In this document: piece by piece, positions 63,873-64,000 of the stretch
How the letters are laid out: the number at the start of each line of letters is the position of its first letter
Position numbering within the stretch: position 1 is the first letter of the stretch
DNA from: Formosa sp.
GTDB taxonomy: Bacteria > Bacteroidota > Bacteroidia > Flavobacteriales > Flavobacteriaceae
Direction of reading: 5' to 3'
Assembly: GCA_018673215.1 (NCBI GenBank)
Contig: JABHDE010000007.1
Span: 30,040-94,039 of the forward strand
DNA length: 64,000 nucleotides
Position numbers and translations under genes: made by a program
The notes under the pieces: generated by a model
What the model was told of the DNA's origin: nothing
Databases searched by the model: none
What the model saw: the letters and a program-made list of their open reading frames with translations, nothing else

Positions 63873-64000
63873 TTATATAAAGTAGGCCAAAATAACCGCA
63901 CTGATAATCATTAGAATTTTATTCAAATTAAAATGGTGTCCTTCAGAACTTTCAAACAAAATGATAGTAGAGATGTGTAGAAACATCCCTATGACAATCG
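63873..64000 (-). CDS. C-terminal end of a probable ZIP family metal transporter (5' part outside window)
   Basis: The last 42 codons of a membrane protein enter from the right edge and end at the TAA at 63873. The visible part has a hydrophobic helix containing IGMFLHISTIILFES, a polar SEGHHFNLNK loop and a second hydrophobic helix ending in AYFI. This resembles the C-terminus of ZIP-type zinc or iron transporters of flavobacteria. The short visible length makes the call tentative. Confidence 0.6.
   Translation of the reverse strand, partial: IVIGMFLHISTIILFESSEGHHFNLNKILMIISAVILAYFI

Noticed and set aside
1..64000. CRISPR array, prophage, insertion sequence or secretion island
   Set aside because: No direct repeats with regular spacers, transposase, phage structural gene or inverted terminal repeats were found; the gene content is chromosomal core throughout.

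Overview
The window is a stretch of ordinary chromosome from a member of the Flavobacteriaceae (phylum Bacteroidota); the genus cannot be told from the sequence. Signs of this lineage are the very AT-rich intergenic DNA, many copies of the Bacteroidota promoter element TAnnTTTG, almost no Shine-Dalgarno sequences, and families typical of Flavobacteriia (CCC-motif membrane protein, DUF2752, DUF3822, DUF4294, DUF4268, a TonB receptor with a carboxypeptidase-like N-terminal domain). A 6S-like RNA lies between zapA and rny, and thrA-thrB-thrC are fused or clustered. No IS element, prophage, integron or CRISPR array was seen. Genes are tightly packed, several convergent pairs sharing bases of their stop codons.

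Layout. 1-9 kb: partial GapN-like dehydrogenase, small membrane proteins, an Smr protein, a Ca-binding-repeat lipoprotein, cysteine desulfurase, a TonB receptor and an M23 peptidase. 9-13 kb: coiled-coil protein-zapA-6S RNA-rny, then xerD and tRNA-Ser(UGA). 13-15 kb: nitroreductase and the KdnA-like aminotransferase. 15-21 kb: a minus-strand block ftsK-lolA-like-lptF/G-like-ribB (with a dead GTP cyclohydrolase II domain). 21-27 kb: pdxH, a SixA-like phosphatase, miaE, dnaX, rnpB, rsmD and DUF3822. 27-32 kb: a RecD-like helicase, then kdsB, a CAT-like acyltransferase, kdnB-like and a PlsC-like acyltransferase. 32-41 kb: yebC, an RmlD-like reductase, gcvT, thrC-thrB-thrA with a possible leader peptide, and glyA. 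41-48 kb: surface lipoproteins, glutaminyl cyclase, the SRP RNA, an SDR, a transaldolase and a thioredoxin-fold lipoprotein lacking the CxxC motif. 48-56 kb: an ABC-F protein, GNAT, methyltransferase, dnaN, SAM hydrolase, phoH, purC and a membrane acyltransferase. 56-64 kb: a peroxidase gene remnant, acs, a peptidase-like lipoprotein, an MFS exporter, Nudix, M42, DUF4294, DUF4268 and the end of a probable ZIP transporter.

How the genes fit together. The clearest pathway signal is that KdnA-, KdnB- and KdsB-like genes all occur here. This predicts that the inner core of the lipopolysaccharide carries 8-amino-3,8-dideoxy-Kdo instead of, or beside, Kdo. The kdsB-kdnB string also holds two acyltransferase-like genes, and the LptF/G and LolA-like genes lie nearby, so envelope building is a recurring theme. 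The threonine genes form one operon. The most striking protein-level observation is the ABC-F protein: both of its degenerate ATPase motifs fall in the same composite nucleotide site, leaving one predicted active site and one dead one.
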